64,000 nt of DNA from Hydractinia symbiolongicarpus (GCF_029227915.1 NC_079879.1:14076001-14140000), one strand, 5' to 3'; positions 11,101 to 22,633 are shown, numbered from the stretch's first letter. The notes: generated by a model not told the origin, from the sequence alone. Numbers and translations: made by a program.

Positions 11101-14100
11101 CTTCCTAATCAGTTTATCTTAAAACAGAGAGTTAGTTGGGACAGAACTACTAACTTAAGAAGTACATCATCGGGAAGATAGGTCAATAGGACTTGTACTT
11201 TATTTCCATTTGTGTATAACATAACATTTGATTCGCGATTGATAAAAACGTTTTCAATGAAGTTTCTTGCCAGTTATAGACAGCTTCAGTGCCAAAAATG
11301 ATGCGTTATGAGGTACTGAGACCAAATACTCGACCCTGACAACATGCTTTTCTTATTATTGCTTGCTGATGTTCTTGCTGAAGTAAATCGTTTTTCAAAG
11401 TATTTGCAGCATTGTGGTTTAATTTTTGCCACAATTAGTCACAAACCTGCAACGCATCCAAGAACATGATGGCGCATTTTTTGAAGAATATGCACAGTTT
11501 TTAGAACTCAACAGTGCAGTGCAAATTACCGACAAAGAAATTTTAGCCTTCTACGTGTTCAATCCAAACTGCACGAAAAATAATGAAGGTAAAAAAGACT
11601 TGATTCGGGAGTTGGTTAATTTTTATGGAAATGAAAAATATTCAACCTTTCATGGTGAAGTTAACTGAGCGTTACCATTATTTAATGTCTCCGACTAAGT
11701 TGAGCGAACCTCTGATAATTTTTTAGAAGATTATGGTAAATCATTGAAAGACTTGGAGAAAGAATTCAACGACGAAGTCCTCGCTATGGTTAAAGAGGGG
11801 AAGCTGACAGCTGTCAAAAGTACAAATCCGAGCATCCGATTTCACATGACTTAATTTACAAAGATATGTTTGGTAATTATGAGCAGTATCCGGAGATTAT
11901 GCAAATCTTTAAGTTATCCCTACTAATCAGGCCATTTCGTAAGATTTTAGGCAGGCGTGCGGTAGATCACACGCCTCATACATTCTGCGCGTGCGATGCG
12001 CGTGGTATCAAAAAAAAACTTTACAAAAACATTTCCTTTACACCTGTACACTGCACCGGGGCTGCTGTTTTAGCGTAAGGAACAAACAAAGTGCAAGTTC
12101 CAACAATGTACGGCAAGGAATTTCAACCCATATACGAAGAAGTCGTAAGCAGACTCGTTAATTAAACTTTGTTATTACTTGTGGGGCAAACAGATATTTA
12201 AATTAAATTAAATTACGGAAAGTCGAACAATAATATTTAATAAACCCTATGTTCGATGAATCAGAAAAATTATTATCTAAAAGAATATTTCGTTATTAAA
12301 GAAGTTTTTTTTCTTATTAGTTATATTATCTTTTAGTTATTTCAACTTAAATAATGCTGAATTTCTCTTAAATTCTCTAAAGGGCGACCTTACAAGGATT
12401 AAAATATTGTTGCATTTCTTTATAAAATCAATTAAAATATTAGAAAAAATAAAAATAAATCAAAACAACCTTTTACTGTTAAAATCTCTCACCTGGTATT
12501 TTGTTACCACAATTGTACCGTTTATAACGCTAACGCAGCTGTCTTCGCATTTCATTTTAATCAAGAAGTAATTTACGTTTCATACCTCGCACAAACTTTA
12601 TACCAAATTTTCAACCAAGAATATCTGATTTACCCCAAAGTTTTTAATTCAACTTTATTTCCTTTCGTTCGTTTTTCAGACATTTTAAAAAAAAATTATA
12701 GCGCTGATATAATCTCCACATTAACCCAAACTGAACAAACAAAATAAAATATTGACGATTCCATCATTAACTCAATGTTTTCATTGGTTCGCAAAATTTG
12801 AAAGGAAAAAGAAACAAATTCTTCAAAAGATAGCGGCCACACACTAGGCCGTTAGCGACCTATATCTATTCAGCATAATACCCCTTGGTCGGCAAAAAGA
12901 AAGAATGGTAGCAATTAAACTCACATTATCAACATTTGGTAAAGACTGCTCACGTGTGATCTATTGTGAGTTCAGTAAAAGAATGATCGTTTATTTTTAG
13001 AGTTCAGTAAAATGGTTCCAAATGGTCTTTTGTGTTTCGTTCGAGTCTCAGTGTAATGCACCAGCCAAGCATAAGAGTGTCAGCATGAAGGAAAGGGGAC
13101 AACTTTAATGTTCTCTATACCTTACGTCCTTCATAATAACACCATTCATTTAAATTTCAAAACAAAATTACGTTGGCGGGAGAGCTGTGTCGGCGCTTTA
13201 TTGATTTCGACGGGAAACCACTTCCCGTTCACTAGCCTACGTTCACAGACGTAGAGTTGGGCCTATAACATAGGCTGAAGCTATTGTTCACTCCATTTAT
13301 TTTGAAATGGCCGAGTGACTAAAGATGGTGGTAGGCTCGTGAATTTAAAACATTCAAATTTTAAGAATGTGATCGCATGTACGTCAAACAATGCTAAACA
13401 TGGGTAAGGGTACCTAAAATTATAAGGAAATGCTTACAAAAATAAGATTTGAATAAATTGGATTCGTGTGATTGTACTTCTCTATGCTGAATTGGCTTAT
13501 CATCCAGTAATGTGTCCAGCTCAACTGTTTTGTAAGCTGCAGTACCATATTCGTCTTGTGTAGAATATTTACCAATCCAAAAGTGAACATCATAAAGCAA
13601 CTCCTAGGCATTATATTTTTATGAAATATATATAACTTTTTTTCAGAAAAATACACAAAAATTAAAAAAAAAAACATACATCACCATCCTGTTCTTTGTA
13701 TGTATTCAAGACGATATATGAGTCTCCATTAAAAAATTTACCATAATCTTCTTTAGGCCACTTCTCAACCTAAGCAAGACAATTAAAAAAAATTACAAGT
13801 TGTAAGATTCCATCCAAAAATATGTTAGTATTAGCTAAGTCAAAACAGGAAATTGTCAAGCTCACAGCAACAAAACAAGTTAATTTAATAGATATAACAA
13901 ACAGCGCTGTGGTTTTAAGACATCTTTTTAAAAACAATTGTGTAAAGAAATATTCACAATAACGTATATATATATATATATTTAAAAATATTGATGTTTT
14001 GGATGTTATTGATATTTATACATAGTTTTTTTATAAGCATGACATTTATAAGCATTCGTAGGCTTGTTTTGGAATTTCTACTGCTTATAAAAAAAACATG

Positions 14101-14627
14101 TATAGAAAGCTATATACTTTAAATTTGTTAATCCTCCAAATTTCTACTCCAATTTTTTGGCCAGCATTTTTCCATGCAGGTTCCGTTGCAGCAGCATCTT
14201 TTTTCACCTTAAAATCAAAGACACTGTTTTAAGTACCATTATATAAAGTCATTTTTACATAGAACGCTTTGTTAAAAAAAACTTCAACTTCATATAAGTT
14301 TATATTTTCTTTCTCTACATTTATGACATCTCTTTCATACACAGGATTTAAAAAAGTTTAACATAAACATGTTTAAAAATAAAGACAGTCTAGCTAAGCT
14401 GTTAATAGCTACACAGCCAAAACAGTCTCATCACACACAGGTATTTGAGATTACATATTTGCTATAGAAAATATAGATGTTAATATTTGCATAGGAAACA
14501 CATTACACAATCAATTTATAAATATTTGTTTGCACCAGCTGTTCGAAGCACTAACCTGTTTTTCTGTATCCGAACCAAACAAAGCCAGATTGCTGTCCTT
14601 CCAATCATACTGTTTCGCTTTCTGCAT
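8179..14627 (-). CDS. Gelsolin-like (severin-type) actin-binding protein, gene 1
   Basis: Gelsolin-family proteins bind, sever and cap actin filaments under calcium control in the cytoplasm. Eight exons, in coding order: 14627-14556, 14207-14118, 13769-13680, 13603-13438, 9695-9505, 9308-9141, 8957-8789, 8312-8179. All junctions are GT-AG. The joined frame is exactly 360 codons with TGA at 8179, the usual length for three-repeat relatives (severin/fragmin). Diagnostic segments are [14 protein letters not shown] in exon 1, [20 protein letters not shown] and [16 protein letters not shown] in exon 4, and FVWIGKG in exon 7. The first ATG overlaps a possible AG acceptor (ATATGCAG), so a further 5' exon cannot be excluded. 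A 3.1-kb element occupies intron 4. Confidence 0.9.
10250..13390. mobile_element. 3.1-kb transposon with about 360-bp terminal inverted repeats, in a gelsolin intron
   Basis: The left arm (10250-10608) and right arm (13012-13390) are inverted copies, both starting GTTTGACGTACATGCGAT and ending at GGAACCAT, with scattered differences. The element lies wholly inside gelsolin intron 4, only 48 bp from the 5' splice site at 13437. No clean target-site duplication is visible: the flanks ACTGCTTG and AATGCTAA share only part of their bases. The coding content is decayed. The superfamily is not settled. Confidence 0.8.
11426..12080 (+). pseudogene. Decayed ORF fragments inside the intronic transposon
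   Basis: The fragments at 11426-11668 ([10 protein letters not shown]..., 80 codons) and 11700-11850 and a short frame from 11866 ([20 protein letters not shown]) appear to be pieces of one protein interrupted by stops. The last piece loosely resembles the start of a hAT dimerisation region, in which a Tyr/Pro/hydrophobic helix precedes SxxVER. The diagnostic residues are absent here, so the assignment is weak. They probably come from the element's transposase or an accessory gene. Confidence 0.3.
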
Positions 14628-15299
14628 ATTTAATTATTGTTTCTGTCAGGAACAAGTAACAGATGAGGACAAAATGCAGGACATATGTCAGACACAGATT
14701 CTAGCAGTCGTAACTTGCCGTGCTTATACTGAGGACCAGGGTTGTGATTTTCAATGTTTTGCTTTTGGGTGTAGTGCACACACTGTTGTCAATCAATATG
14801 AACTACAAGAAAGAAATTCTGGCAACACCGTAAACGGCTTTGAGTTTACAGTGCCAGCTGCAAAGGTGTGGGAGTTGCCAAAATACTAGAGCTTGACAAC
14901 TTTGAACTTTTAGTAATGCATGTAAATAACGCATACAAAACCGAAAGTGCTCTTTTCTTTTTCTTCACAACAACATTCGTACAAAGGGATTGGATTGGAA
15001 GATTTAGAAAAGCGAGTTGGTAAGAAATATAGTATCTTCCTTATGTCCGTCTTTCTTCAAAAAAACTGTTAAAAGGGAGTCCTTAACTGGAGCATCTGGC
15101 AAGCAAAACATATTGGCAAGTCCATCCCTTTATAGACGAACTTGCCAATATGTTTACGCTAGAAATTAAAACTAGGAATTAAAAAAAAGGTTGCCAAGCC
15201 TTACGCAAGTTGCAAGCAAAATTGAAACTAGCCAATAGTTGACCCTAGTGCTTTTTTTTTTCTTTGATACAGTACGGCGAAGTTGGTGAACGGTCTCTT
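14628..15299. other. Short intergenic stretch upstream of gelsolin gene 1
   Basis: This holds the presumed 5' flank of gelsolin gene 1 and the unoccupied DNA before the LINE at 15300. The plus-strand ORF at 14530-14889 is the antisense shadow of exon 1 and its flank. No gene or clear promoter element was identified. Confidence 0.5.
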
Positions 15300-16206
15300 T
15301 TTAAGAGACAAGAGAGGAGTTGAACGTCCTCCATCCACCATACTTTAGTTTAAAGGGGCGATTGTCGAAGTCCCATGAAATGCCACGTAGTGATGGTGTT
15401 ACTTTAAAAAACACCCAGTCCGGTCTGTGACCGGTTGCAATAGGAAGGGCATCCAGCTGTAAAACAATGCTGAAACTCTTTATTAGTGGCCGTAAGAATA
15501 GTTGATCAGACAAACTGCGTAAACGGGGCTGGAACTCTAAGGAGTGAAGGTGTTGCGCACGGTAGGACAGATGTCAGGTGTGTACATCGTCAGACCGTTA
15601 CCCAGCTATTACATCACAAGGTAGATAACACTAGGTTGAGGATGGCTAGTGTAAATGTTGGTACTCTGAGAGGTAGAGCAGGTGAAGTATTTGAAATGTT
15701 AGAACGTAGATCTGTTGATATGTGTTGTGTTCAGGAAGTCAGATGGAGAGGAGCTTCAGTGAGATTTGTGGAAGGTAGGAGTGCAAGGTATAAGCTTTTT
15801 TGGATTGGTAATAGTGATGGATATGGATGAGTTGGCATATTCCTTGCAGAAAAGTGGGTAGAAAAAGTAATAGATGTCATGCGTGTTAATAGTCGTATTA
15901 TAGTGATAAAGTTTTTGATAGGTAATAGGATTGTCACTTTTCTGTCAGTTTATGCTCCACAGTGTGGACTCAGTAAGGAAGATAAAGATAAGTTTTATGA
16001 TGAGTTAATAGCAGTCACATCAAAGTTGGGAGACACTGAACTTGTCATGGTGGGCGGCGACTTTAATGGTCATGTTGGGAAGTCATCTGAAGGTTATAGA
16101 GGTGTGCATGGAGGCTATGGATTTGGGAGCAGAAATAAGGAAGGGGAGAGATTGCTTGAGTTTGGAATGGCAATGGACATGGCGGTTTGCAACACATCAT
16201 TCAGTA

Positions 16207-17303
16207 CAGTACAGTCCAGATGTAAGCGTACGCGTACGCTCAAGTTTCACACCTTTTTCTCGGAGGAGGTAGTTGTTTGTCTTTTGTTCTTATTAATTAT
16301 CTTGCGAGTCTTGTAAGTCATTAACTTGCGCTTAATAAACAAAAGATTATTGAAGAAAACATAGCTTATTATAACTGCACGTAACTATTGTTAAATAGTG
16401 TTAACAAAACTATTCCCAATAGCATAATTGCAAATGTTATCAACTCTATCAATGTGACACGAAGAGCCATTGTTTAATATTTTTATTAAACAAATGTTTT
16501 GCGTGGAAACTAAATAAACTAGCGAGAAGGCATTGTTGGTTGCGCGGGTTAAATAAAGCTTTTAAGCGATAGAAATTATTATATTTTAACAAAGATTGAA
16601 ACTTTAATTTTAATGGAAATGTTTTTTTAGATTGCATTTTAAAACTTTTAAAACGAAAAACGACGATAGAAATATTTTTTTAGATCGCATTTTAAAAGTT
16701 TTAAAACGGAAAACGGCGATAGAAATTTTTTTTTAGATCTCATTTTAAAAGTTTTAAAACGAAAAATGGCGATAGAAATGTTTTTTTAGATCGCATTTTA
16801 AAAGTTTAAAAACGAAAAACGGCGATAGAAATGTTTTTTTTAGATCGCATTTTAAAAAGTTTAAAAACGAAAAACGGCGATAGAAATGTTTTTTAAGATC
16901 GCATTTTGAAAGTTTAAAAACGAAAAACCGCTATAGAAAAGCTTTTTTAGATCGCATTTTAAAAGTTTAAAAACAAAAAGTGGCGATACAAATGTTTTTT
17001 AGATCGCATTTTAAAAGTTTAAAAACGAAAAACGCGATAGAAATGTTTTTTTAGATCGCATTTTGAAAGTAAGAGCTTGTGTTTTTTAAATATATCAGAT
17101 TAAAATCGCGTTACTATAATTAGTTTCGTTGTTAAAAAAAAATAAAATTCAATGGCCTTCGCGTTTAATGTATTCTCGCGCAGAGTATTGTTTTTAAACA
17201 ATGTTTCTTGCTATGCTTTTGTTTTTAACATGAAGCAATTATTTTCGCGCAAATTATTTTTGCAAGTTGAGCGTACGCGTACGCTTATATCTGGACTGTA
17301 CTG
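16207..17303. mobile_element. TA-flanked MITE with an internal minisatellite
   Basis: The element starts CAGTACAGTCCAGAT and ends with the reverse complement ATCTGGACTGTACTG. The inverted repeat extends about 38 bp and includes GCGTACGCGTACGC. It is bounded by TA on both sides. The TA target and CAGT ends suggest a Tc1/mariner-mobilised non-autonomous element. There is no transposase inside. It splits the LINE endonuclease, so it is younger than that LINE copy. Confidence 0.85.
16616..17070. repeat. Minisatellite of about 54-bp units, 8 full copies plus a partial
   Basis: Tandem units begin GAAATGTTTTTTTAGATCGC, contain TTTTAAAAGTTTAAAAACG and end GGCGATA. Units differ by single substitutions and T-run length. 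The array fills nearly half of the MITE. Confidence 0.9.
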
Positions 17304-17445
17304 TAAGAGATAGAGTAGGCTGATAACATATGAGTCAGGTGGTTGTAAGACACAGATAGATTACTTCCTGGTTAGAAAGTCAGACAAGAAAGTGGTGAAG
17401 GACGTGAAAGTTATATCAGGGGAAGAGTGTGTTTCCTAGCATAGG

Positions 17446-18029
17446 TTGCTGGTTTGTGATATTATCTTGAAGAGTGTTAGAGAAGCCAAGGGAAAGTACA
17501 GGCCCCGTCGAAAAGTCTGGAAGCTGAAGGAAGAGATTGTAGCAAGACAATTTAGTGCAAAAGTCCAGCAGTTAGCCCACAATGGTCAATGTGATAGTGA
17601 CAATGTTGAAAGTACTTGGACTACTTTGAATAATTGTCTTCTAGAAGCTTCTGATGATACCTGTGGGTGGACGAAAGGACCAGCTAGACATAGACAGACC
17701 TGGTGGTGGAATAATGAGGTTGACCAGTGTATAAAGGAAAAGAGGAAACTTTGGAAAAAGTGGAAGTCAGATGGTAGTAAAAATATTTACTTAGAAGCTA
17801 TAAGCGTCGTGCTCGTACAGCAGTGTATAAGGCAAAATCAGAAGCAGAGAGAAACAGATTTGCAGATGTGCTAAGAAGGGAAGACCAGCGCAATGAGGTA
17901 TTCAAGATAGCAAAGCAAATGAAGAAGACTAATCAAGATGTTGTAGGTGAGAAGTGTATAAGTAATGATGAAGGTGTTTTGGCTAGCACAGAGGAGGAGA
18001 AAAGAGTAGCTTGGAAGAATTATTATTAG
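17446..18029 (+). pseudogene. LINE linker between endonuclease and RT, frameshifted
   Basis: Two overlapping frames (17446-17874 and 17823-18029) encode a basic, Trp- and Lys-rich linker (TWWWNNEVDQCIKEKRKLWKKW; then YKAKSEAERNRFADVLRRED) typical of the region between endonuclease and RT. A frameshift near 17810-17870 separates them, and TAG at 18027 separates the second from the RT frame. Confidence 0.7.
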
Positions 18030-18068
18030 AGGTAGCTTAACACTGAGTTTGATTGGGATGAGGATAAT

Positions 18069-18905
18069 TTGTCTGGTGATGATGTTGTAGAAGGGCCAGC
18101 TATGCAGATTAAGACAGAATGGGTAGTGGAGGCTATGAGGAAATCGAAGATTGGCAAGGCTGCAGGAGTATCAGGTATTGTTGCAGAGATGGTAAAAGCA
18201 TCTGGATATATTGGAGTTGAGCTTATTACAAGTCTTCCTAATCAGATTATAAAGGATGGTGCTATTCCGAGTGAGTGGCAGTCGAGTGTAATAGTGAATT
18301 GTTTCAGGGGCAAGGGTGATGCATTAGAAAGGGGTAACTATAGAGGTTTGAAGTTGGTTGATCAAGTAATAAAAGTTATTGAAAGAGTGATTGATAAGTC
18401 ACTTAGAGAAAGAATTGATATAGATAAGATGCAATTTGGTTTTGTTCCAGGGCGTGGCACCACAGACGCAATATTTTTACTCAGACAGCTTCAGGAAAAG
18501 TATTTAGGAAAGAGAAAGAATCTCTATTTTGCCTTTGTAGATTTAGAGAAAGCTTTTGATAGAGTGCCACGTAAAGTTATTTGGTGGGCTATGAGAAAAT
18601 TAGGTGTGGATGAATGGCTAGTTACGATGGTACAGTCTATGTACAGCAATGCTAGAAGTCGTGTCAGGATTAACGATTCACTTAGTGATGAATTTAGTGT
18701 AAATGTTGGTGTACATCAGGGTTCTGTACTTAGTCCTTTGTTGTTTGTTCTAGTCTTAGAAGCGCTGTCGATGGAGTTCAGAACAGGTTGTCCATGGGAG
18801 TTATTGTATGCAGATGATTTGGTTCTTATAGCAGAGTCGATGGAAGAATTAGTTGAAAAGTTTGAGAAGTGGAAGAAAGGACTAGAAGAGAAAGGTCTAA
18901 AGTAA
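18069..18905 (+). CDS. LINE reverse transcriptase core
   Basis: A 278-codon open frame carries the RT fingers and palm: GKAAGVSGIVAEM, RGLKLVDQVIK, FGFVPGRGTTDAIF, motif A FAFVDLEKAFDRVP, motif B HQGSVLSPLLFVLV and the active site YADDLVLIAES. Both catalytic Asp of YADD are intact. The frame continues in another phase at 18906 (VNTAKSKVMI), so the thumb is cut off by a frameshift. Similarity is to RTE/jockey-type elements common in invertebrates. The start coordinate is that of the open frame, not a true initiation site. Confidence 0.85.
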   Translation: MSGDDVVEGPAMQIKTEWVVEAMRKSKIGKAAGVSGIVAEMVKASGYIGVELITSLPNQIIKDGAIPSEWQSSVIVNCFRGKGDALERGNYRGLKLVDQVIKVIERVIDKSLRERIDIDKMQFGFVPGRGTTDAIFLLRQLQEKYLGKRKNLYFAFVDLEKAFDRVPRKVIWWAMRKLGVDEWLVTMVQSMYSNARSRVRINDSLSDEFSVNVGVHQGSVLSPLLFVLVLEALSMEFRTGCPWELLYADDLVLIAESMEELVEKFEKWKKGLEEKGLK

Positions 18906-19320
18906 ACACAGCAAAGTCTAAAGTCATGATTAGTAGCATTGCAGCCAAGTGTGACCTTGTAGTTGGAAAGTGGCCTTGTGGAGTTTGCAGGAAAGGGGTT
19001 GGTAATAACTCAATTTTTTGTCAGACTTCAAGCATTGGGTACATAAGAAGTGCAGTAGTATTGGTGGAAGGTTAAGAGCTGACATTCAGTTTGTATGCAA
19101 GCGTTGCAAAGGTGAGATTATAGAGAATGAAGTATTTCCAGCTTCAATGATGTACAACCGTGGCTCGTTAGAGATAGTTGAGAACTTCTGTTACTTAGGT
19201 GATATGTTGGGCAGTGAAAGGGGTGTTGGAAGAAGTGTTACTTCCAGGATAGGTTCTGCTTGGAAAAAGTTCAGAGACTTACTTCCTTTGTTGACTAGCA
19301 GAGTCTTGTCAACAAGGTAG
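18906..19320 (+). pseudogene. LINE C-terminal region with a PHD-like Cys/His finger
   Basis: Downstream of the RT frame the protein continues in shifted frames with a CGVCRKG...CKHWVHKKC...C-x2-C arrangement: eight putative metal ligands in a PHD/RING-like order. It is followed by LEIVENFCYLGDMLGSE. The copy at 29472-30520 carries the same finger in one uninterrupted frame, so the frameshift near 19025 is private to this copy. The frame ends at 19320 where the element is deleted into its tail. Confidence 0.75.
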
Positions 19321-19341
19321 GTTGTATGATGATGATGATGA

Positions 19342-19989
19342 TGGAGCATAATCTGACAGAAAAGTGACAATCCTATTACCTATCAAAAACTTTATCACTA
19401 TAATACGACTATTAACACGCATGACATCTATTACTTTTTCTACCCACTTCTCTGCAACGAATATGCCAACTCATCCATATCCATCACTATTACCAATCCA
19501 AAAAAGCTTTACCTTGCCCTCCTACCTTCCACAAATCTCACTAAAGCTCCTCTCCACCTGACTTCCTGAACACAACACATATCAACAGATCTACGTTCTA
19601 ACATTTCAAATACTTCACCTGCTCTATACCTCTCAGAGTAACAACATTTACACTAGCCATCCTCAACCTAGTGTTATCTACCTTGTGATGTGATAGCTGG
19701 GAAACGGTCTGACGATGCTCACACCTGACATCTGTCCTACCGTGCACGACACCTTCACTCCTTAGAGTTTACGCAGTTTGTCTGATCAACTATTCTTACG
19801 GCCATTGATAAAGAGTTTTGGCATTGTTTTACAGCTGGATTCCCTTCCTATCGCCAACCGTTCACAGACCGGACTGGGTGTTTTTTAAAGTGACACCATC
19901 ACTATGTGACATTTCATGGGACTTCCACAATCACCCCTTTAAACTAAGGTATGGTGGAGGAGGTTCAACTCCTCTCTTGTCTCTTAAAG
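19342..19989 (-). repeat. Inverted duplicate of the LINE 5' end
   Basis: This is the reverse complement of 15300-15959, with scattered substitutions and a small deletion near the GTAAACTCTAAGG equivalent. It runs from the element's first bases (TTAAGAGACAAGAG at the right) to TATGCTCCA, where it abuts the GAT tail of the main copy. It carries the same in-frame TGA after GYG. A transcript through 15300-19989 could form a hairpin with about 650-bp arms. Confidence 0.85.
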
Positions 19990-21087
19990 ATACCCTTCAA
20001 CAAAAAAAGGAGCAACTTGAGTTTTAGGAAATATTTAAAAATTGTATAATAAAATTTAAAAAGAAAGAGTTTTGTATGAAAGACAGGGTGGGGGGGGGGG
20101 GGGGTACAAAGCCTATTTATTGGCATTTTTAGCTAACATTTATAACAGCTGCTTGGTCCAAACTTATTTGTTCTATTAGACAAAAAATAACCTACCTTTT
20201 CGTGAAAAAATATCAGTCATATTTCCTTACGCTGATTTTATATGATTTTTTTTCTATCGAAATTTTGAGAATCTCAATAATTCTCATGTTATACTTTGCG
20301 TAGCAAACGTGCTCCACAATTTCGCTTCGCAAACAGTTAAACAGTTCGCAGTTTTTTTGCACACGCGCAAGCATTTCTGTAAGTAGAAAATATAAACAAA
20401 AGACCACAGTAATCAAAGAAATCCAATTCCTTTTGGATCTTATGCTACACAAAAAACTTTAATCTTTATTATTAATAATAGCCATTTTACCCAGTGTACA
20501 ACGGTGCTGATAAGCCATATCACTGTAAAAAGTATTTGCCCAAAAAAACCTGCATAGACCCTGATCAATGTCTGAAAAAGGTAATGGTTAACTTGATAGT
20601 TTGCTAGCTTTAGTATAGATAGTTAAGCAACAAAAAAAATACTGACGCCACAAAAAACCCTCAAAGATTCACCACAAAAACACTCAAAGATTCGCCACAG
20701 ATTATTTAAAAGACTATGTATAAAAATTAAAATAAACTTATATACTAGCTAGCTATATATATGGTCGCGAAGTTCTTAAAAGAACTGTTTTTTGATACAA
20801 TGTATATATATATACAGTACTGGAAATATGTTGTTTAACATCGGGCTTCGCGTATCGCGACGGTATTCTCGATCCGCGATAGACATTTTTTTTTACTTTC
20901 AAATTGTATTGAGAGGGCTTCGCGATGCATCCAACTCGATATCATTCTCGAAGCTATCGAGGCCATTAACACTTTCTTATAATAGAACTATTTTAAACAT
21001 AAGAGTGTATTCAACAATGATTGTTGATAATGATCACGGATGTTAAAATATAATTATACTTCCTTTGTGTTCTATTTTTTTAACTTA
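19990..21087. other. Intergenic DNA with a long G run; no gene supported
   Basis: AT-rich, about 1.1 kb. It contains a run of about 17 G near 20087-20104, a short TA microsatellite near 20808, and no ORF with a recognisable family or splice context. Confidence 0.5.
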
Positions 21088-21530
21088 GGGGCTGTTCATA
21101 TGGAGGCGGGCTGGCTCGGTTGACCGGGCTGGCTCGGCTGACCGGGATCTCGCTGCTATTAAGAAACACATGAAAAAATAAAAATGTGTTCATATGATAA
21201 CCGAGCCAGCCCTCCTTGCCGCGATCTCGCTTGTCTCTCGGTCAGGCGGGATCTCGCTATTCTTAAGAAATGCATAGAAAAATAAAAATGTGTTCATATG
21301 ACAGGCGAGCCAGCCCGCCTAGGAGAGATAAAATTAACAATAGATTTAAAAAAATTTTCATCAATTATTTAAAGTTTGAAATATATTCTTTTGTCTTTAT
21401 TGTTTATGAATCTTTTGTAAAATGTAAACAACTTTTCCATCCCGGCTGGCCGAGATGTGAAAAACATATCAACACGAGATGAACATCACCCCGGCTAGCC
21501 GAGCCAGCCCGCCTCCATGTGAAAAGCCCC
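21088..21530. mobile_element. Harbinger-like MITE with TTA target duplication
   Basis: Ends GGGGCTGTTCATATGGAGGC and its near-perfect inverse (…CCATGTGAAAAGCCCC), with inverted repeats of about 33 bp, flanked by TTA at 21085-21087 and 21531-21533. A TTA target and GGGGCTGTTCA end are typical of PIF/Harbinger derivatives. Inside are two diverged tandem units, each with GGGATCTCGCT followed by AAATAAAAATGTGTTCATATG. No coding capacity. Confidence 0.8.
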
Positions 21531-22480
21531 TTACACATAACAATCTAGGATACGCAGCTAGCGTTAATCTTTCTTTAGAAAACATTACACAGAGATTGCG
21601 TGTACTTAATTAAATATTTATATGAACTATATTTCCACATGTATTGTTGATCTAACACGTTTTCAATGTAGGATTGTGTCATCATCTAAATAATAAAAAT
21701 TTATTTAATCATTTACATGTATCACCGATTTCGTTTTTTTTTTTTGAAGAAATGCTTCATTTTTAAAACTTTTTTTGTATTGCTTAACTAAAAATTAACT
21801 TACGCCTAACAAAATAATTTCACCAGATTCTTTTTTCTTTACTAAGGAATTCTGCACTTCCATTCCAACTTCAAAGATCTCATTAACAATTTATTTCGTT
21901 GGTAAAACCATTAGGGTTTTATCACGAGGAAAATAAAATTATCCAGAACGAAAAGTTTTCAATAGTTAGTGTACAGACATTTTTCACGATGTTACTTCAG
22001 TGTTGAATAACTGGATACTGGTAAAAATGTGAAATTATTTTTCTATTTGTAATGTCAAGGATAAAATCATTACTGCGCGCATTGTCAAATGTTCAATTGT
22101 TTTGATTGACCAAGAAAAGTTATAGTTCTTAATGAGCATGTTAATGAGCATGTTGGATCTTCCTTTGTTATTTTGTACCTTATATTTTTGAATAAAAGGC
22201 GTCCTTAATGGATTTACTTAGAGTGAAATAGCACACACCCGGTTTTTTAAAAAAAATCAAATTAACATTATTTTTAGCCTAGTTAACTAAGCTTTCTTCT
22301 TCGAGTTGTTAAAATGAGTTTCTCTCAAACAAAAGCTTAGATGCGAATGAATGACTCAGCGGAAACTGCAAGTTTAAATTGGACAATGTGACTAATCGCT
22401 TCGGTGGCCATTTTAATACATATGTGAGTTGTTTACCAAGCTTGGCCACATCTTACTCCAGTTAAAAACTTTATAGTTTA
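21531..22480. other. Intergenic DNA; nothing recognised
   Basis: About 950 bp of AT-rich DNA before the R2-like element. Its last part may be the 5' untranslated region of that element, but no boundary could be fixed. Confidence 0.4.
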
Positions 22481-22633
22481 CTTATGTTTGTTAGGGTGAG
22501 TGAAACCACTCGCTGGAATATTCGGTAAAAATTAACAAAATTCTACCTACGGAGAAACATTTTTCAGCGTAAAATAGCACTATTGGAAAATATTCTTCAT
22601 ACATAAAGAGTTTTACCAAATAACCGAGAAGAG

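Larger units (their letters stand above)
15486..17445 (+). pseudogene. LINE AP-like endonuclease domain, interrupted
   Basis: The domain nicks target DNA to prime reverse transcription. Recognisable pieces are MASVNVGTLRGRAGE (N-terminal strand), CCVQEVRW (catalytic Glu), SVYAPQ, GGDFNGHVG (catalytic Asp and Asn), and, beyond the MITE, TQIDYFLVRK (the ID motif). Breaks are a TGA at about 15829 (GYG stop VG), the 1,097-bp MITE at 16207-17303, and a stop near 17439. The TGA at 15829 is shared by the inverted copy at the far end. Confidence 0.8.
15300..19989 (+). mobile_element. Non-LTR retrotransposon (AP endonuclease plus RT, RTE-like) with an inverted 5' copy at its end
   Basis: The element reads on the plus strand: 5' region from 15300, AP-type endonuclease (about 15640-17440), reverse transcriptase (about 18069-18905), a Cys/His finger (about 18960-19100), and a (GAT)n tail at 19325-19343. 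Directly after the tail comes an inverted copy of its first 660 bp (19342-19989). Compared with the relative at 29472-30520, about 450 bp of the 3' coding region is missing, apparently by a jump from GGTTGTATGA into the tail. A TA-flanked MITE splits the endonuclease. It is not autonomous. Confidence 0.85.

Noticed and set aside
16616-17070. Possible CRISPR-like array
   Set aside because: Units are head-to-tail with no unique spacers and lie inside a MITE in a eukaryotic locus, so this is a minisatellite.
20087-20104. Long G run as a functional G-quadruplex
   Set aside because: A single homopolymer with no conserved context; more likely slippage or assembly artefact.
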